Assembly (NCBI GenBank): GCA_900618425.1
Contig: UZAN01040981.1
Span: 1 to 64,000, forward strand
DNA length: 64,000 nucleotides
Reading direction: 5' to 3'
DNA from: Echinostoma caproni
Taxonomy: Eukaryota > Platyhelminthes > Trematoda > Plagiorchiida > Echinostomatidae
Within the stretch, counting starts at the first letter, position 1. The number at the start of each line of letters is the position of its first letter. Shown here in pieces: positions 24,981 to 38,500 of the stretch. The position numbers were made by a program, and so were the translations under genes. The notes under the pieces were generated by a model. It was not told where the DNA came from, searched no databases, and was given only the letters and a program-made list of their open reading frames with translations.

Positions 24981-27900
24981 ATCATGTCACGTTATGCAGG
25001 GAAAATGCCCCTCACGTATGCGTGAGAATCAAAATTGCAAACGATCTAAATGACCTGGACGTTATTTATTATATGTACATTGCACAGGATAATGAATGAC
25101 TGAATAAATCATCTAATATACTACACTGTAAATTAATTAGCTTGATTTTTTTAATTGATTGTAAAAAGGATTAATCGATTACAGGAAGACATTATGTGTA
25201 CATGAGTATCTCCGAACCAAATGGGCATGATGTGCCATGGGATATCGAGAGACTCTGCACTCTGTCTGTTCGGGGTTAGATTTCATTAGTAGTTATTTAC
25301 AACGTAAAACTATTTTCGCAGAATTTCATTACATTTTTTATTCATTGTTCTGGCAAGTAAGCACCGGATTTGTATTTTATATTTGTATTTGTACTGTACC
25401 AGGTAGACACAACCCTTTGCCATCAAGGAAGAAAAACAGCTCGGGAAGAGCTTGTGGTTACGCATTCTGTAACCAACTACTTCTATTCGATCAAAGAGAG
25501 AGAGAATGATGTAACAAAAAGTGAGAGTTCTTTCTGTCTTTATTTTTGTGTATGCTGACCACATTATGTACTTCACTAAGGGGATGTTTTGGCAATATTA
25601 TATATTTTTGAAAAGTGGCATTCATGTTGAGCCACATTGAATTTTATTATTTTGATATTTACTGCCATACCTTAATCTGTTTAGTGTAATACGGTTGATC
25701 AAATCCAACTAGTGTTTGCATTTCTAGGGAATATATTTTAATTAAGGTTCCTCATTTCTAGCTATCTTAAAATTTTGGGAATTTCAGACAGAAATTCGAT
25801 ATGCGCAAAACGCTGAAAACGCTATATTGGAATCCGTAAGAAAAACTAATAAGTTATCAAATTTGTCCATTGCGATGGTGAATCGCAAGTTCGATTATTT
25901 GAATGGTGCTGCACAACGATCGTCTTTTCAATAGAATTCTGCGATTGAGCGGGGATTGAGATCTGTAATGGGCTTGTGACAATGCACATCAGACGCTGGC
26001 CAATAGAAATGAACCAAATGCACAGTGCACATCCACATTCTCATTCGAAATTTGTGGGTTAGATAAAATCTAAATTGAAGGGAATATGATGACTTATACT
26101 CACCGAATAATCTGTGTGAGGGCTCGCGAAGAACACTGAACAGCTGCTTCAACCTCTCACCCCCTCATTCATGGCGTATATATCGACGGTAAATACCGTA
26201 AGTGCATGTCAGTGTGAATTAGAGATAAAACATTTCATTACATGCAAATTAACAAAAACCATGGGTTCCATATTGTTGTACTGGTGTGAGTCACCCTAAT
26301 CTGGAGTACAGTAGCGATCTATACTTTGGACTCGCTATTTGTTGGTCTGAGAAACTGTCGAAGACCAATAGAGGAACGCCGAGGGTGATGTTATCGGTAC
26401 CGTTTGGTCAGCGCCAATGTTAAACAATTGGGATTCAGGATGATGGAAAACAGCCTGAAATATAGAGATGAGTTTCACAGATATCTACTTGTCATGGGAT
26501 AGTTTTCTATTGATGACCTTGAATTTCATTGATCTAACCTTGATTCTTTGCGCAATGTTTAGTCATCGTTTGTTGCAGTCATCGGTGCATCGGTGTTTGG
26601 CATCCAAGATGATGGTGACCGGGTCATTTTTAGGTGGCATGATATTCGGCACGGAAAGCAAAAGTAGATGGCTTGTTGAGTTTGCAGTGGCCCATTTAAG
26701 GTCCTTTGGAAGCGATGCAGTGTAATATGATCAAAAGCTGCCTGATGTATCTGAAGCATTTTGCATATTAGGCCATTACCTTGAGATAAGCGTTTACAAA
26801 TATGTCAGAAACCGATCCTACCAAATAATTTCATCTGTGGCAATAACTACCACAAAAATCGATTAGCCTACTTGTACCGTTAAGACAAAAATGATTCTGA
26901 TTTGTCAATTTACTTCCCTCTCGATCGGATCCACGTTTACCGTGATGATGGCACTCAATGTTTCTGATTGCAGCCTGCGATCTTTGCACACATTCCTTAG
27001 CTGACTTGATATATACCACAGGACTGGTTAACCATCCGTCATATGACAAAGTCGAATGTGAACCACAGTGTCATCTCATAGTGAAATTTGGTTTGACCGA
27101 TTTACAGTTCTGAGATCACGGTGACTTTGTAAAAACCCAATCTGGTTTATTTCCCCCACAACAGTTGCTTCCGAAACAAAATTTCAACTGATTTGTTGGG
27201 GGCTAGAGTGAAAGCGAGAGGAATTTTCTTTAGATCTGACCATCATTTGTTATGCCCATAAAGACGTGCAACGCAACGTGCTAACAATGAAAACATCCAG
27301 TTTTAGTTTTGAATGCGGTGTAACGTTAAAAAAACTGAAAAGTATTTTAATTGAGATTTTTTCCGATTTGAAGTAAAACAGTTATCGGGTTCCTGTATAC
27401 GGAATAGCAACGGTTCAGGGCACCCTTTAGTACACATTTGTTTCCAATTCGGTACTTAAATTTCTGTGAAACGAAAGTTATCGATAAACCGCATTTTGTC
27501 TGGACCTTCGCCTTTTTGTATGCTCAAAGTCAATAATTTACTTTTAATAAGATTACAATGAATAAATAAAAAGCTGTTACCGTGATGGGGTTTGCGTCGT
27601 AAAACGGAAACCTCCCGGAGCCGGACTGCCACCGTCATATCGGTATGGATTGGGCAAAACAACCATTGTGATTATTTTCATCGTGGCGATGAAAGGCGGG
27701 AGAGTGAAGAGTGTAGTAGCATCGGAAAAGAGAGCAATTCATTTTGCACAGAACCTGAAACATGAATGTCCATCACGTAACATCAAGGTGAGAAAACTGA
27801 ATACAGAGGAAAAAGGCGAAAAACTGATTAGACGGTAAGACAACGCGTAACAACAAATGTATCGATCAGTGAACAGATAAACGCAGAGTAACAAGATTGC

Positions 27901-28980
27901 AACCTTGAAGAAGCTTTAAAACCGCTTATGTTCTAGGTGTTGTGCAATAAACACCACATTTTCCAGTATTCCCAATCAACTTACAGATTCATGTTATTTA
28001 TAAACAAAGCCAAATAAAGGTTGTAAGTTCATATACTATAGACTTCGGTTACTATATTCCCATGAATAAAATATTCTGGGGGTTTAGTGGTGCGGTTTTC
28101 CGGCAAAACAAAGCAGCGATGAAGGAGAACAGTAAAAATCTTGAGACAAAGCAGAACTCGATGCATTGAAGCCCAGATTTAGGTTACATATGTAGGTAGT
28201 ATTTTGTCTGGGAGCCAAAGGTGTTTACCTGCATTGACCGGAAATTGTCAATCACGCCCATTTACGCTCGTTCTTCGTCAGAATGAAAGTGAAAATAAAC
28301 AGACAAGAAAAGACAAATTGTTCATTTTATATGTGCTGTCATTTTGAACTTGCTGTCGGATCATCGGAAAGGCGTGAGTAAAGTGAGGGGAGGTGATAAA
28401 AACGCCCATATTGTCCAAAACCTTACCGTCTCCATTTAATGATGTAACACGTGACTCCGGAAGTAAAACGACACTCCCGTAATTCCCACTCAGTGCCGTT
28501 TGTTCTAGTACCCACAAAAAAGAAACTATTATTTTTGGTTCAAAAGAATAAGTTTTAGCATGGGAATCTTTTTTGGAAAGGACAAATGTGGTCCCCTATT
28601 ATTTGTTATGGTTTAAGTCATTCCATCAAAGCATGGCAGTTCTAATGACATGGTCAGCTAATTGAAATATTTTACCAGTGTGAATTTCCATTTTTGCCGA
28701 ATAAAATTAACAGGAGAAAATAATGAATTGATTAGATCACAGTTCAGCATTTATTACAAATTGTCAAAGCAAATATCAACCTTTTATAGCAAGAGTTGCT
28801 AAAAGAAATTTTGTTGTATAAAATTGCTCCACTGGTCTGATGAGTATCTGTGGCTAAAGCAACTCATAGGTATGATTTTAGGTAGATTGTACCTTGACAA
28901 GTTTGATCATTGAACAACAAACGGAACTTCATATCCCGGTGAGTAAATGTTATTACGATTTGTCCATGCAGACCGCATCT
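24981..28980. other. Intergenic stretch, nothing recognised
   Basis: About 4 kb of AT-rich DNA. Open frames up to 90 codons occur on both strands (for example 25237-25509 +, 26468-26725 +), but none shows a domain or good splice sites. Confidence 0.3.
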
Positions 28981-29004
28981 GTGGTGGTGGTGGTGGTGGT
29001 GGTG
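28981..29004. repeat. (GTG)n microsatellite
   Basis: Eight consecutive GTG units, followed by tcaactggttaaga, which vaguely resembles a tRNA box A. A SINE head is possible, but no box B or body follows. Confidence 0.85.
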
Positions 29005-32000
29005 TCAACTGGTTAAGATCCGTAGACCGATGATTTTCAATTTTTAATTCAGTGACTCCATTCTATAATTACAAAAATCATGGAGGAGATGATCTCATTA
29101 CCAGATTCAATCTATTCTCATAACAAGTTAAAAAGATAGGTTGCGTGCTGACCTCGCACCAGCCCAAGTATACACACTCAAGCATTGGGTGCCAACACAC
29201 TCGTTTGCTAAATCAAGCACCGGATGGTACTCAAGATATGCATGATCACTGTGTTTCCGATATCCCCATTCAATTTTAATTAAGATCGGTTTGTATTTGT
29301 TAGCATTTTGTGCGCTTCCTGTTCACGTGCCGTTTCCTCCCGGCTAAGGAAACCACGTATCTAGGCAACCAACTTGTCTCACCATTATCAAGACAAACGA
29401 AAGTAAAATGATTGAAGACAGAGGAGAGATAGGCAGATGGGTTGGTTTTCGGTGGATGAGCATCCTAGCGCAAACAAAATAGGACTGAGGTCAATAACAC
29501 ACACCTCATTCCTGTAACGCCAGTGCTGATTTCGTGTCACAGGTGGAATGAATCAGCTTTGTGTGAAGACGCGATCTAACTGTTGGGTTCAGTTGCGAGT
29601 GTCCCGTCAGAGTGGCGCGTGCATGTTCCGAGGAGAGTCAATCATCCAACTTTAAAGCAACGAAACTCCGCCTAGCTTTTGTGATATTGGAATAGAAAGG
29701 TATTTTGGTGTTCGGTTCACCGATACGTTTCTGGGTCAAACAGGTTGAGAAACAAGATGTTTTTGTTTTTCACAAGCATCTATGAAAAATAAGCAAAAAT
29801 TGAATCATTTTCATTTTGTTCAGGGAGAAAAGTCAGTGCGCTCATAGGAGTAGCAACTGAAAAGAGATTTTACAAACTATCCTATGTCATCAGATTATAG
29901 ATTATAGAGTTATTCTCAAATGTTAATGGTGAGTGCCTATGATTAGTATTTGCGTCGATCAATAATACCCTGTTGAAATTCAAGTCTCCGAGTGTCTGTG
30001 TGTGAACGGTACTGCTTAGAGGTAAATATTTCGATCTTTGTTTTTTTGCTATTTATTCGGAAGCTGAATTGAGGGTTAGACAATAATTGGTACTTGAAAC
30101 CTTCTTATGCCGATCCCGTTTGATTTGTTATCATCTTCAGTTTGTTCATATCGAAGATTTCTGCCTATCAAGATCTCTTCACGAACATAATTGACCAATA
30201 AAACCGGGTACAATGATACCGGTCTGAATCGAGGTAGAAGAATCATTTCTGCGATGTAATCCCTCTCTGATTATTTAAGTAATCGTGCTCCGAAATTTTA
30301 CTGGGGCACTAGGTTCCCGTTTCTTGTGTTAGATAGCTATATAAAAATAGAACAAAGACAAATTTCATGAGAGATTAAAATTTCCTTTAATCTCCTCGGT
30401 CGTTGGAGTAAACCTCACAAACATATTGCCCATTTGGTTTATTTAACCCCTAATAACCCAATATGTACAGATGGACAAAGTCCGTTAATGTTCCGACACG
30501 ACACACGAACCGACTGCGTCCCAACCTATTGGTAACACAAAATGGAATTATGTAATCGATAACTGTCAAAGGTTTTGCATTGCGGCTAAGTAACAGTGGT
30601 TTGAAAGAGAAAACAGATTCATCTGTGTTCGACTCTCTTGAAGTGTTTTGCACTCGGATTCCTTGTGACATACTGATTATTATTTGTGGGTTGAGTCATC
30701 TACCTTGACAACAACCTCGGAATGTGTTAGGTCATTCATTGTGATAGTTGATGCTTTGTTCTGTCAATGTATGCGCCACCACACCTGCAGATGAGTTGAT
30801 AACTAGTGTGTGAGCCAGAACCGGCTTGTCATTTATGTCAGCGATTTTCCAAATCAATTTCGCTAGTAGATGTAACAAGTCTGAGTTTGATGGTCGGAAT
30901 TGAGCGGTCTAGAGCTGACTACAAATTTTAGAGCACAAAGTTCCGCGTACGAACTTCTTTCAATGCTGGCTCTTGGAGGCACATAGCGATATCATTGGAG
31001 CTCCCGGGATAATCTTCTGGTTACAACATTTGCTTCAAGAAGTTTTATTCTCCTCTTCTCTGTGTGCGGAGAACCAGTTTTGAATCAATGATACAAAGAT
31101 TTTACCAGTCCGTGTTAGTAAGCTAGGGGCCAACATCTGGATAACTGTATATCCTGATTACTTCGTGTCGCTGTTCGGTGAACCAAAGTTATATTTTACC
31201 ATCTAAGGTCCTCGGATAGCTATTATCCACAAAAACTAGTGAATTGTTGTGTTCTTCCTCAACAATAAGAAAGATGTCCACGGAAGAAGTTCAAATGTTA
31301 CAAAAGGGATTGAATACATTCATGATATATAAAGGTAAAACACGACATATAATATTTTACAAAGGGAACAAGGGGAACTAGAAAATTATGGGCGATTTTT
31401 GGCTTAATTCTTCCTAAAAGATGCGCATATTAAAATTCGGCCTTATGGGATGCCTTTAGTTGCAACATTGCTCTGTTTGTAAGTGACTCCTTCAAACTCA
31501 AAGCGCATGTATTTAATACACAAAAATTTAGTTTACTTCAAAAGTTCACGGGGACGTTAAGGGCAACAATGCATGATCACATCAATAACAAACTGTTATG
31601 TGAAGTGATACAGTTGTGAGAAACGAGTCCACGTCTATCGAATTCGTTTGCAGTAAGTGCACCGCCATTTGAGAGTTCAAAATGTCTGTCAAACAATAGG
31701 AAGCCAAAGACTTCTAGATGAGGTTCAGAATGACAACCTCACATCCAGCAAGTTTGTGAACTGACGAAGGTCCACATAAGGAATTGGTTTAACTTAAGTC
31801 TCAGAATTATGAGCTCGAGGCGAACCATCCTCTCATTGATCATGTGTTTGCAGGAATCAAATATGTGTACTGGGTTTGGCAGTTGTTCCCAACAAGGCCT
31901 TCAGCAAGATGATTTTTACGAGGCCTTGTCTACGAGATGTTTTCTGCCCCGCATTAGCATTTCATTTATTTTGGTTACATAACTACCCCTAGTCACAATA

Positions 32001-32383
32001 AATGCATTTTCAGCATAAAACAAAACCTCTCATCGAAAATTCATCCTAAAATGAGCAACCGAACACTGATGAAATAAAAAATTGATTAAAAGTCAACTGT
32101 GCAATAATTTCACGGAAGTGGCATCAAAATAACATTGCACTGAAAAACGGTTCAAAGTGAAGTCCTCCTCCACTTTTTAGTAGAAAGTCATCCCTACAGA
32201 ACATAACAGTTCATAACCCTGTGATCAAATGTAGACAAAGGGTGGCAGGAGACGCAAACCTAGTTTTAATGCAAGAAAAATGTGCGACGTTGTAGCCGAA
32301 GGTTTTGTAGACACTTATTATGGTTATCTAGAGAAGAAAGAAGCTATGATCAGGTTTACCGTTTATTTAGTTTTTCGTTTCAT
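29005..32383. other. Intergenic stretch, nothing recognised
   Basis: About 3.4 kb without a frame or repeat that I can assign. A small perfect hairpin (gtttcc..ggaaac) lies near 29328-29352. Confidence 0.3.
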
Positions 32384-32655
32384 CTAAGGTGCGGCGAGGC
32401 AGGGTTCTGTTGGATAAACTAGATCATTCATTACCTCTTTAGCGGTTAACCCAGTCAAAAGAAGCTGCTCCTCATCCATTTTCCTCTTCTGACACGCATT
32501 ACAGTAATTCGCAGTAGTATACCGTGGACTGTTTTCAGTGCATTCGCCACTGTCAGGCCCTGCCGCCATTTTACCATATGTATCACCGTCTCCCGGTCTC
32601 AAGTATTGTTGGTGTTCATCAAGGTTTGCCTTCAATACTCTCACACTCTCTACCT
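32384..32655 (-). CDS. Candidate terminal exon of unknown gene
   Basis: The - strand frame is open from just after a TAG near 32656 to a stop at 32384 (about 90 codons). Its composition is protein-like and hydrophilic. It includes ANLDEHQQYLRPGDGDTYGK, a paired-cysteine patch NYCNACQKRKMDEEQLLL and the end MNDLVYPTEPCLAAP. Two acceptors are possible: tag at the frame start, or a stronger ctcctacaccccag near 32681, which would put a stop in frame. An AATAAA-like hexamer follows. It resembles a receptor cytoplasmic tail, but no family is recognised. Without upstream exons, chance remains likely. Confidence 0.3.
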
Positions 32656-33583
32656 ATTTCCGCCGGTTTAGAATCACAATCATAACTGGGGTGTAGGAGT
32701 TTGTTCAGCCGAGGTAGTCAAATCGGTGTAGTTCAAGCGAGGTCAGGTTGTGGAGCCCCTGGGCCTACAAACAGTTATCACTTTACTAACTTATTAACAG
32801 TTTGAAAACTGATTGAACGGAGTGCATTTGTCGTTTATTTACTCATAGATATATTTTACCCAGTTGGCTGCAAACATTTGTACGGCGAATACAAGTCACA
32901 CAGATTTAATTGGTCTGACCCACCGCACGACAAATTTTCACAGAATATGATGAGGTTTCCATGGTTTTGCTTGCTGGAATGGTTTTTACACCTGCTGCGC
33001 ACTCACACACGCATCACCAAGGATGGCAGAGCTCATGAGTCACACGCACATCAGCTGGGGTCGGGACACTTTGAACTACATCCAACACTGATGAAACGGT
33101 TACTTTGTGTTTTTTCATACTGTTTAGAGTGTGATACATCAAAGGTTTTACAACACACTCAGTTTTCAACTGAGTGTGAGCTATTTGAACTGAATGTGAA
33201 ACACCTGTGGTAATTCAAACTTTCAAATTTGCATGTTTTACTTTTTGCAGGTCACTTCCGACATTAGGTCTGCCAATGGTGTTGAGGTTAATTTTTTGCA
33301 CAATGGGATCTAGTTCATTTGCATAGAGGGACTCAACAAGTGTTCTGATGCTTGGTTTTTGGGTTTACCAATGCATTCCATCAATTCCATCAATGATTGG
33401 TTTAACGGGAAACCGGAATCAGATTTCCTGTGCCTTATATATTTTCCCCCTTTAGCCACAAAGTACATTGGGAAATTTATTGGCGACACACAATCAGGAC
33501 GATGCAGTCAAGTGGTGATACGGCCAGGATGGGCTCATCTCTCATGCATTTAGACTAAAAATAAATATAAACAAATGTCCTTC

Positions 33584-33765
33584 CACTTCCTTTATTATTT
33601 ATTGAATATTCAAATGTACATTCAACATTCAGGGATGGGGGCACAGCCATACAAAGGCTACATGAAAAATATAGAATTAGGTAAGGTGGGCGGCGGTGGA
33701 GCGGTTCTAATCCGGGACACCCAGGTCGCAAGTTAATGACTTAACCGCTTGGCCACCACACTGAG
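33584..33765 (-). repeat. SINE copy, tRNA-derived tailed family, with good box A
   Basis: On the - strand box A TGGCCAAGCGGTTAAG (33755-33740) is nearly perfect, and box B GGATTAGAACC (33713-33703) follows at tRNA spacing. Then come the body block CCTTTGTATGGCTGTGCCCC and a tail tgaatattcaataaataata plus aaggaagt. The head resembles a Ser/Leu-type tRNA. Body and tail align with 45427-45594, which ties the tailed copies to a tRNA origin. Confidence 0.7.
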
Positions 33766-35243
33766 GGGAGGAAACTTGTTTCTTAAGGAGAAATAATGTG
33801 GGTTTAAGTTGTAATGCTAAAAAAGGCATGCCCTGTTAAAACACTTGCTTTCGATTGATTTGTTCTACGTACTTCGCAGTTTAATTATCAAAACCCTCTA
33901 CACACCGAGTCTACTGTAATCTAGAGTTTGAAGTTCATCTAGAATAAATAGTAGAGAGCGTTTACGTAATTGATTATTATTACTGTGGTCATATATTAGT
34001 CATCTGACAAAATGGAGTATGAAAACGGTAACAAATGATGGAGCAAAACCATGGTTTCCAACAATGGCATCCGATAATTTCAGTAAAGATGAAGTTGACC
34101 CACATTTTCATTTCAATAAATGTCCATCTCACAATGCCATTGTAAAATGATTTCTTAAGTACCTGTCAACTTTTTATTCCACAAATTCATCAAGCTTTGA
34201 CACCCTCTCCTTTTGTTGCCGTTTGGCTGAATGAAATGGCTGTCGTCCATGACTATGAGCAACGTATGAACAAACTTGTGTTGGTCAGACTGATTATGGG
34301 TTGCTTGAAATAGCGGTAACACACACGCCGCCCATACGATTGCCCTGGGTTTTAACCTCGTTATGAGCTGCTGGCTAGGTTCTTCTAATGAGCTCTGACA
34401 GGAATAAAACTCGAGTCTAGTGCTTCTTAAACATGGAATTGACTAGATGAACTAAGAACCGTGCGTTAAGATAGGCCTGAAAGATAGTCGGTTTAAATCG
34501 ATATTTCCTTATTATGTTGAACGACTAGCACCGAATTTCTTTTGATATGACTTTCAGTTATTCCCGGTTCAATTAAATAATTTCTTGTGAACACACTAAC
34601 GATAACTTCCTTAGGCCAAATCGAATTAAGCTTCTAATGAAACTGAGTTAGGTGCTTGCATACTTCGTTTTATTTACCAATCATGCGACAATGAAAAATA
34701 TTTCATCACAACGTAGTGATTAATGTCATTGATTTGCTGCATTCTTCCAGGTGACTTTTTATTGAGATATTTAGTGACATTTATAAGTCACCATAAAAAA
34801 CATCGAAATTAAAATGATTACATTAGGAATCATGACTGCGACAGGTAACTTGTAACTGAAAGAGGCCTTTTCAAGTGCAGTACCATTTTCAGGGAATGCT
34901 TAAGTATTGTTTGTAATTAACACTTATCAAATAGGTGAACAATAATTGTCAAGATTAAACTCAAGTGTGTTTCATCTGTTCTGAATTGAATGCAGTTTAT
35001 CATTTTCCTCATCAATTAAGTTAAAATAGGGTCTTGCTGAAAGATTTCAAGTATTCTGCAGTATCGGTAAACTAGAAAATGGAATTTTCTTCATCATAAC
35101 TTAATCGCCTAAAATTTATGCTTTAAGAAAAAATACAGGAGTACGCAGTGTTTTCAAGGTATCACATCCAATGTTGGAATGGATGTCTTTGAAGAAATTG
35201 TGCGTTGTGCTCATAGTATTAGGTCCGTATAAGGATGTTTGGA
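33766..35243. other. Intergenic stretch, nothing recognised
   Basis: About 1.5 kb of AT-rich DNA without supported features. Confidence 0.3.
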
Positions 35244-35284
35244 TTAGACACAACGAGAGAAAACGAAAACAACAACTTTCGGTT

Positions 35285-35321
35285 GACGACGTTTTGACCC
35301 TCTTGGAAGGCCTATTTCAAG
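35285..35321 (-). repeat. Possible decayed hammerhead / Penelope-type tail
   Basis: On the - strand cttgaaataggccttccaag, then agggtcaaaacgtcgtc, keeps the layout CUGANGA, helix II, GAAAC, GUC in damaged form (core CTTGAAA, and CAAAAC for CGAAAC). The flanking frame reads NQKQQSFQVIRLEIGLP, without a known domain. Similar tails close Penelope-like elements, but no RT is seen beside it. Confidence 0.25.
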
Positions 35322-36344
35322 TCGAATGACTTGAAAAGATTGTTGTTTTTGGTTTTCACTCCTTGTGGCTAATCCCAACAGCCCTATATGCAGTGTTTTC
35401 TTTCGAGATCGATAAGAAATTAAACTGAGGAAATCACCGCTGACCGATTTTTGGATGACTTTATAGACGTATTTACCATAATAAGCTTTCTCAACAAAAA
35501 CAGTTTCATTTTTCGCTAACACCACACAAATCGAATTTCGGTGTTGTTCATTGTATATTTTGCAAACAGCTAACTGACTGAAGCAAACCGTCCGGCAGAC
35601 CGGAGCTTTCGGGTTCCATTTCGATATGCTATTTGAGAATAGGACATCAAAGTGGAATCACCAATTCTGTCTGTCAATAATTTATTCTGACATAATACAT
35701 TGCAATGGATACCGCTCAGGTATAAAGAAAATGACGCATTCTCGCTCGATTCTTCGTCAGAGCACTTCGAAATTTAACATACCCAGCTGTTTACTGTTTG
35801 GAAGCACCAATCTAGAACTTTTACTTACAAATAATCAGATTTCAACGATCTTTCAAACGACAATGAATCACAAAATGTGTGTTCAGAGAGAGAGCGCGAC
35901 TTGGAGACTTCAACTTAACACTGTCAAAAGCGAAATATTCCGGAAATTTTCTAAATCACATAAAGTGGCAGAACGAAGAGAATTGTGATACAATTTCGAG
36001 TGTTAGCGACGGAACTGTAAACTCAGTTGATTAGTGTATCGAACGCATTACGCGTTCACATAAGAGTATGTTTTGATTGCCCACTGCTATCGAGGTAGCA
36101 AATTGTGTTCCGAGTTTTCGATTGATACGAATTCGCTATGGAACTGTCAAGAGTGTGGCCACCACATCAACAAGAGTCTCGTTCATGTAGGTATTTATCC
36201 TAGCTAATGCGTCCCCTCGGTTTGGTAAAAACTGATTGAAATCTGGTACATATGCCCGATACGACACAAATTACTTGCTCAACACGGCCACCTGGTTGGC
36301 ATTAGACGTGAGCAGTAGTATGAGTCACCAGCGTCAGTCGACGA

Positions 36345-36617
36345 TCACTCCATCCTTATTTGTCGAATACATTTCCATGGTGGCACCAGAATCGGCTTCG
36401 GTAACCTGCTGTTTATCAGTACGTAAGCACTAGTTTGACTGTTGGCAAAATCACGTAGCGATTGTTTTGACGAGGAACCATTCAATGGTCTACTTCCGTC
36501 ATCTGCGGATGCAAGTTCAGACAATATCGTGAGACAGAAGTAATGTGATCCAGCAGTTCTTGTGCTACGTATGCGCAATTTTATACGTTCCACACATGGC
36601 GCATGACACATGGCCAT
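36345..36617 (-). CDS. Possible exon of unknown gene
   Basis: This - strand frame contains a hydrophilic, serine-rich stretch (ADDGSRPLNGSSSKQSLRDF followed by ANSQTSAYVLINSR). It is preceded by a pyrimidine-rich tract ending in a CAG acceptor near 36510. Donors are weak (gttacc or gtactg near 36420). It lies 3.7 kb upstream, on the same strand, of the candidate exon at 32384-32655 and could belong to the same gene. No family is recognised. Confidence 0.2.
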   Translation of the reverse strand: MAMCHAPCVERIKLRIRSTRTAGSHYFCLTILSELASADDGSRPLNGSSSKQSLRDFANSQTSAYVLINSRLPKPILVPPWKCIRQIRME

Positions 36618-38085
36618 CAGGGACAGTCCCGCTCCGTTGTTATTATTGTTGTTGTTTTCGTGTCACTTACCCAGCATGCTTCATCCCTCTCGTAGCCCCA
36701 CAACCCGGCAACTGCCGCTATATCTCCTGTTTGCATAATATTTATTCCGATTATACTCTTATATGCAGACTCATGCTATTTCCGAATTGGCTACAGCGAC
36801 TCGAAGTAATGTGACCATGTCAACCACGCATAGCCACACGCCACAGGGACAAACACACAAAGCAATCGCGCTGTGCATTCATCGGCCCGATCGGTGCTGC
36901 TCATTTACGCAAAATTCGGGAGCGCCACAGTCTGACCTGTTCCAGCAATTTCTTTTACATGCATCCGATATGTATATGATACCGCATTGTGCCGAGTAAA
37001 CACATTTGAATCAGATGCATCAGAGAAGAAGAAATAAATTAAGCCCTACATTCATTCACACCACAGATGTGATAGAGGTGCAGCAGTTCTGATATCCCTG
37101 ATCAAATGATAATCAGTCATGGTATGAAAATGTTCAGATAGACCCCCGTTTGGACGAAATATGTGGTCCTTATAAACGTTGAGAATAATCATTATCGTCA
37201 AATGTTTCTGGTCTGTTCTGTCTGATAGTTAGTGCAGACACTCAGAAGTTTGTTGGAACTCAAAGAATGAGTTTTTTGGTGGAGAAGGAGAAGACGTTTA
37301 TGGATGATTCCAATGCCTTTTCATGCTCTGTGCGCACATGGTGTGATTTATTCGTGTCGTTTAGGCGGGCCATTCACGAGGAATCTAATGTGATCGACTA
37401 TGTGAGATCAGAAAAGACCAACGTGGTCTGTTGGGATTTACAGCCCACTGCGCAGTCACGCACGCACTCAGCGAGAATAATATGGACACAGGGCAGAGGT
37501 GGGGAGACCAAGTGTAAACCGGCAAACCACCGGACGATGAGTCATCTAAATCAAGCACGCGGTATATGCCTGATTGGGGGAATTCCGTTCTTTCCATGCA
37601 TGACCGACCATCGGACCACGCCAGCGTTGTGCGTCTATGAGTACCGTCTGAGGTGGGTATCAATCGCGCACACCGCGTCTGTCCCCCCGTAGTTGAACTG
37701 TAAACGAGACGGATGAGAAATTTAGCAAAATGGGGTCCCCTAACACNGGGAAAGTTGCATTACAGCGAGTTATCAATCACAAAAAGGTCAATCTTTCTGA
37801 ATGTTTTATGTCATGCAATCCAAAGCGTTTGAAATAATTTTTGAAACAAAGCCATGATTTATATTCAGACTGGTCTTTTGGCTGCAACTACATAGTGGTA
37901 CCTCGGGCTACTGAAATGGCGATCTGACGGTAAATCAAAAGAGATTTGGATGAGCCAATTTGAAAACCTCGTGCTTGTACCAAAGACATGTGTAGCCAAA
38001 TCGTCCTCATCTCATTATAATCAAGAATATCACAAACTGAGCATTCAGGAAAAAATGGAACTTGATAAGCAACATACGAATACTG
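36618..38085. other. Mixed stretch, no supported gene
   Basis: The frame 37267-37692 (+, 141 codons) overlaps a 92-codon frame on the other strand, and neither shows a motif. The segment about 37380-37690 is richer in GC and may be an old repeat. A single N is at 37747 without flanking duplication. Confidence 0.25.
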
Positions 38086-38089
38086 TTGG

Positions 38090-38500
38090 GAAACTGACCT
38101 AAATTCGGAACGTTGTTCTATAAAGGCAGGATAAAGCCTTTGGATGTGTGATACTAGACCGGTCGGAATAAAATCATAAATTGGAGGTTAATCCTGTCGA
38201 GGAAATGGAACTCAGTTCAAGTGCTAGCGGAAACAAGAAACCCACACAAAACTGAAAGTGACATCGAAGCAACTAGAGTCTTCAAAGTACCACCAAAAGC
38301 TCTATCTGACTAACCGATCGCGTGTACTCCTGGGTTACTAAGACTCTGTGGATTGCCGAAAATACACAAAACAATTGTGTCACTTAGACCAGTAGTTGCT
38401 ATGCGCTATTCAACCTATAGCACCGTGGATTGTAAACATTCCAGAACGTGTTCTAGGATCGTCGACCAGATTAGGCTTGAACGATTTTCTCGCATCTGTT
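38090..38500 (+). pseudogene. Penelope-like element relic, N-terminal RT part
   Basis: DKAFGCVILDRSE (about 38130-38170) corresponds to the ADKGxxxVVMDRxEY block of Penelope-like RTs. About 170 bases on, in another frame, RLCGLPKIHKTIVSLRPVVA (about 38341-38400) is the hallmark (F)YGLPKxHKxxxPLRPIVS block. YSTYS follows where this family has (S/T)PTYxLAK. The palm motifs A-C and the GIY-YIG endonuclease are not recognisable downstream, although a VARTVHTLPYF stretch at about 38975 may be part of the connector. Stops and at least one frameshift show it is dead. Confidence 0.75.

Noticed and set aside
26290..26470. Possible RT C-terminus (LEYSSDLYFGLAICW)
   Set aside because: Only one loose block; no second motif in the proper place.
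28835..28875. CTGATGAG as hammerhead core
   Set aside because: No GAAA or helix II follows.
32878..33213. 111-codon + frame
   Set aside because: No recognisable domain; not preceded by an acceptor of good quality; amino-acid mix looks random.
36595..36665. TTATTATTGTTGTTGTT as microsatellite
   Set aside because: Too short and imperfect to be worth a feature.
37267..37692. 141-codon + frame, overlapping a 92-codon - frame
   Set aside because: Both strands are open because the block is GC-richer; no motif, no convincing splice sites.
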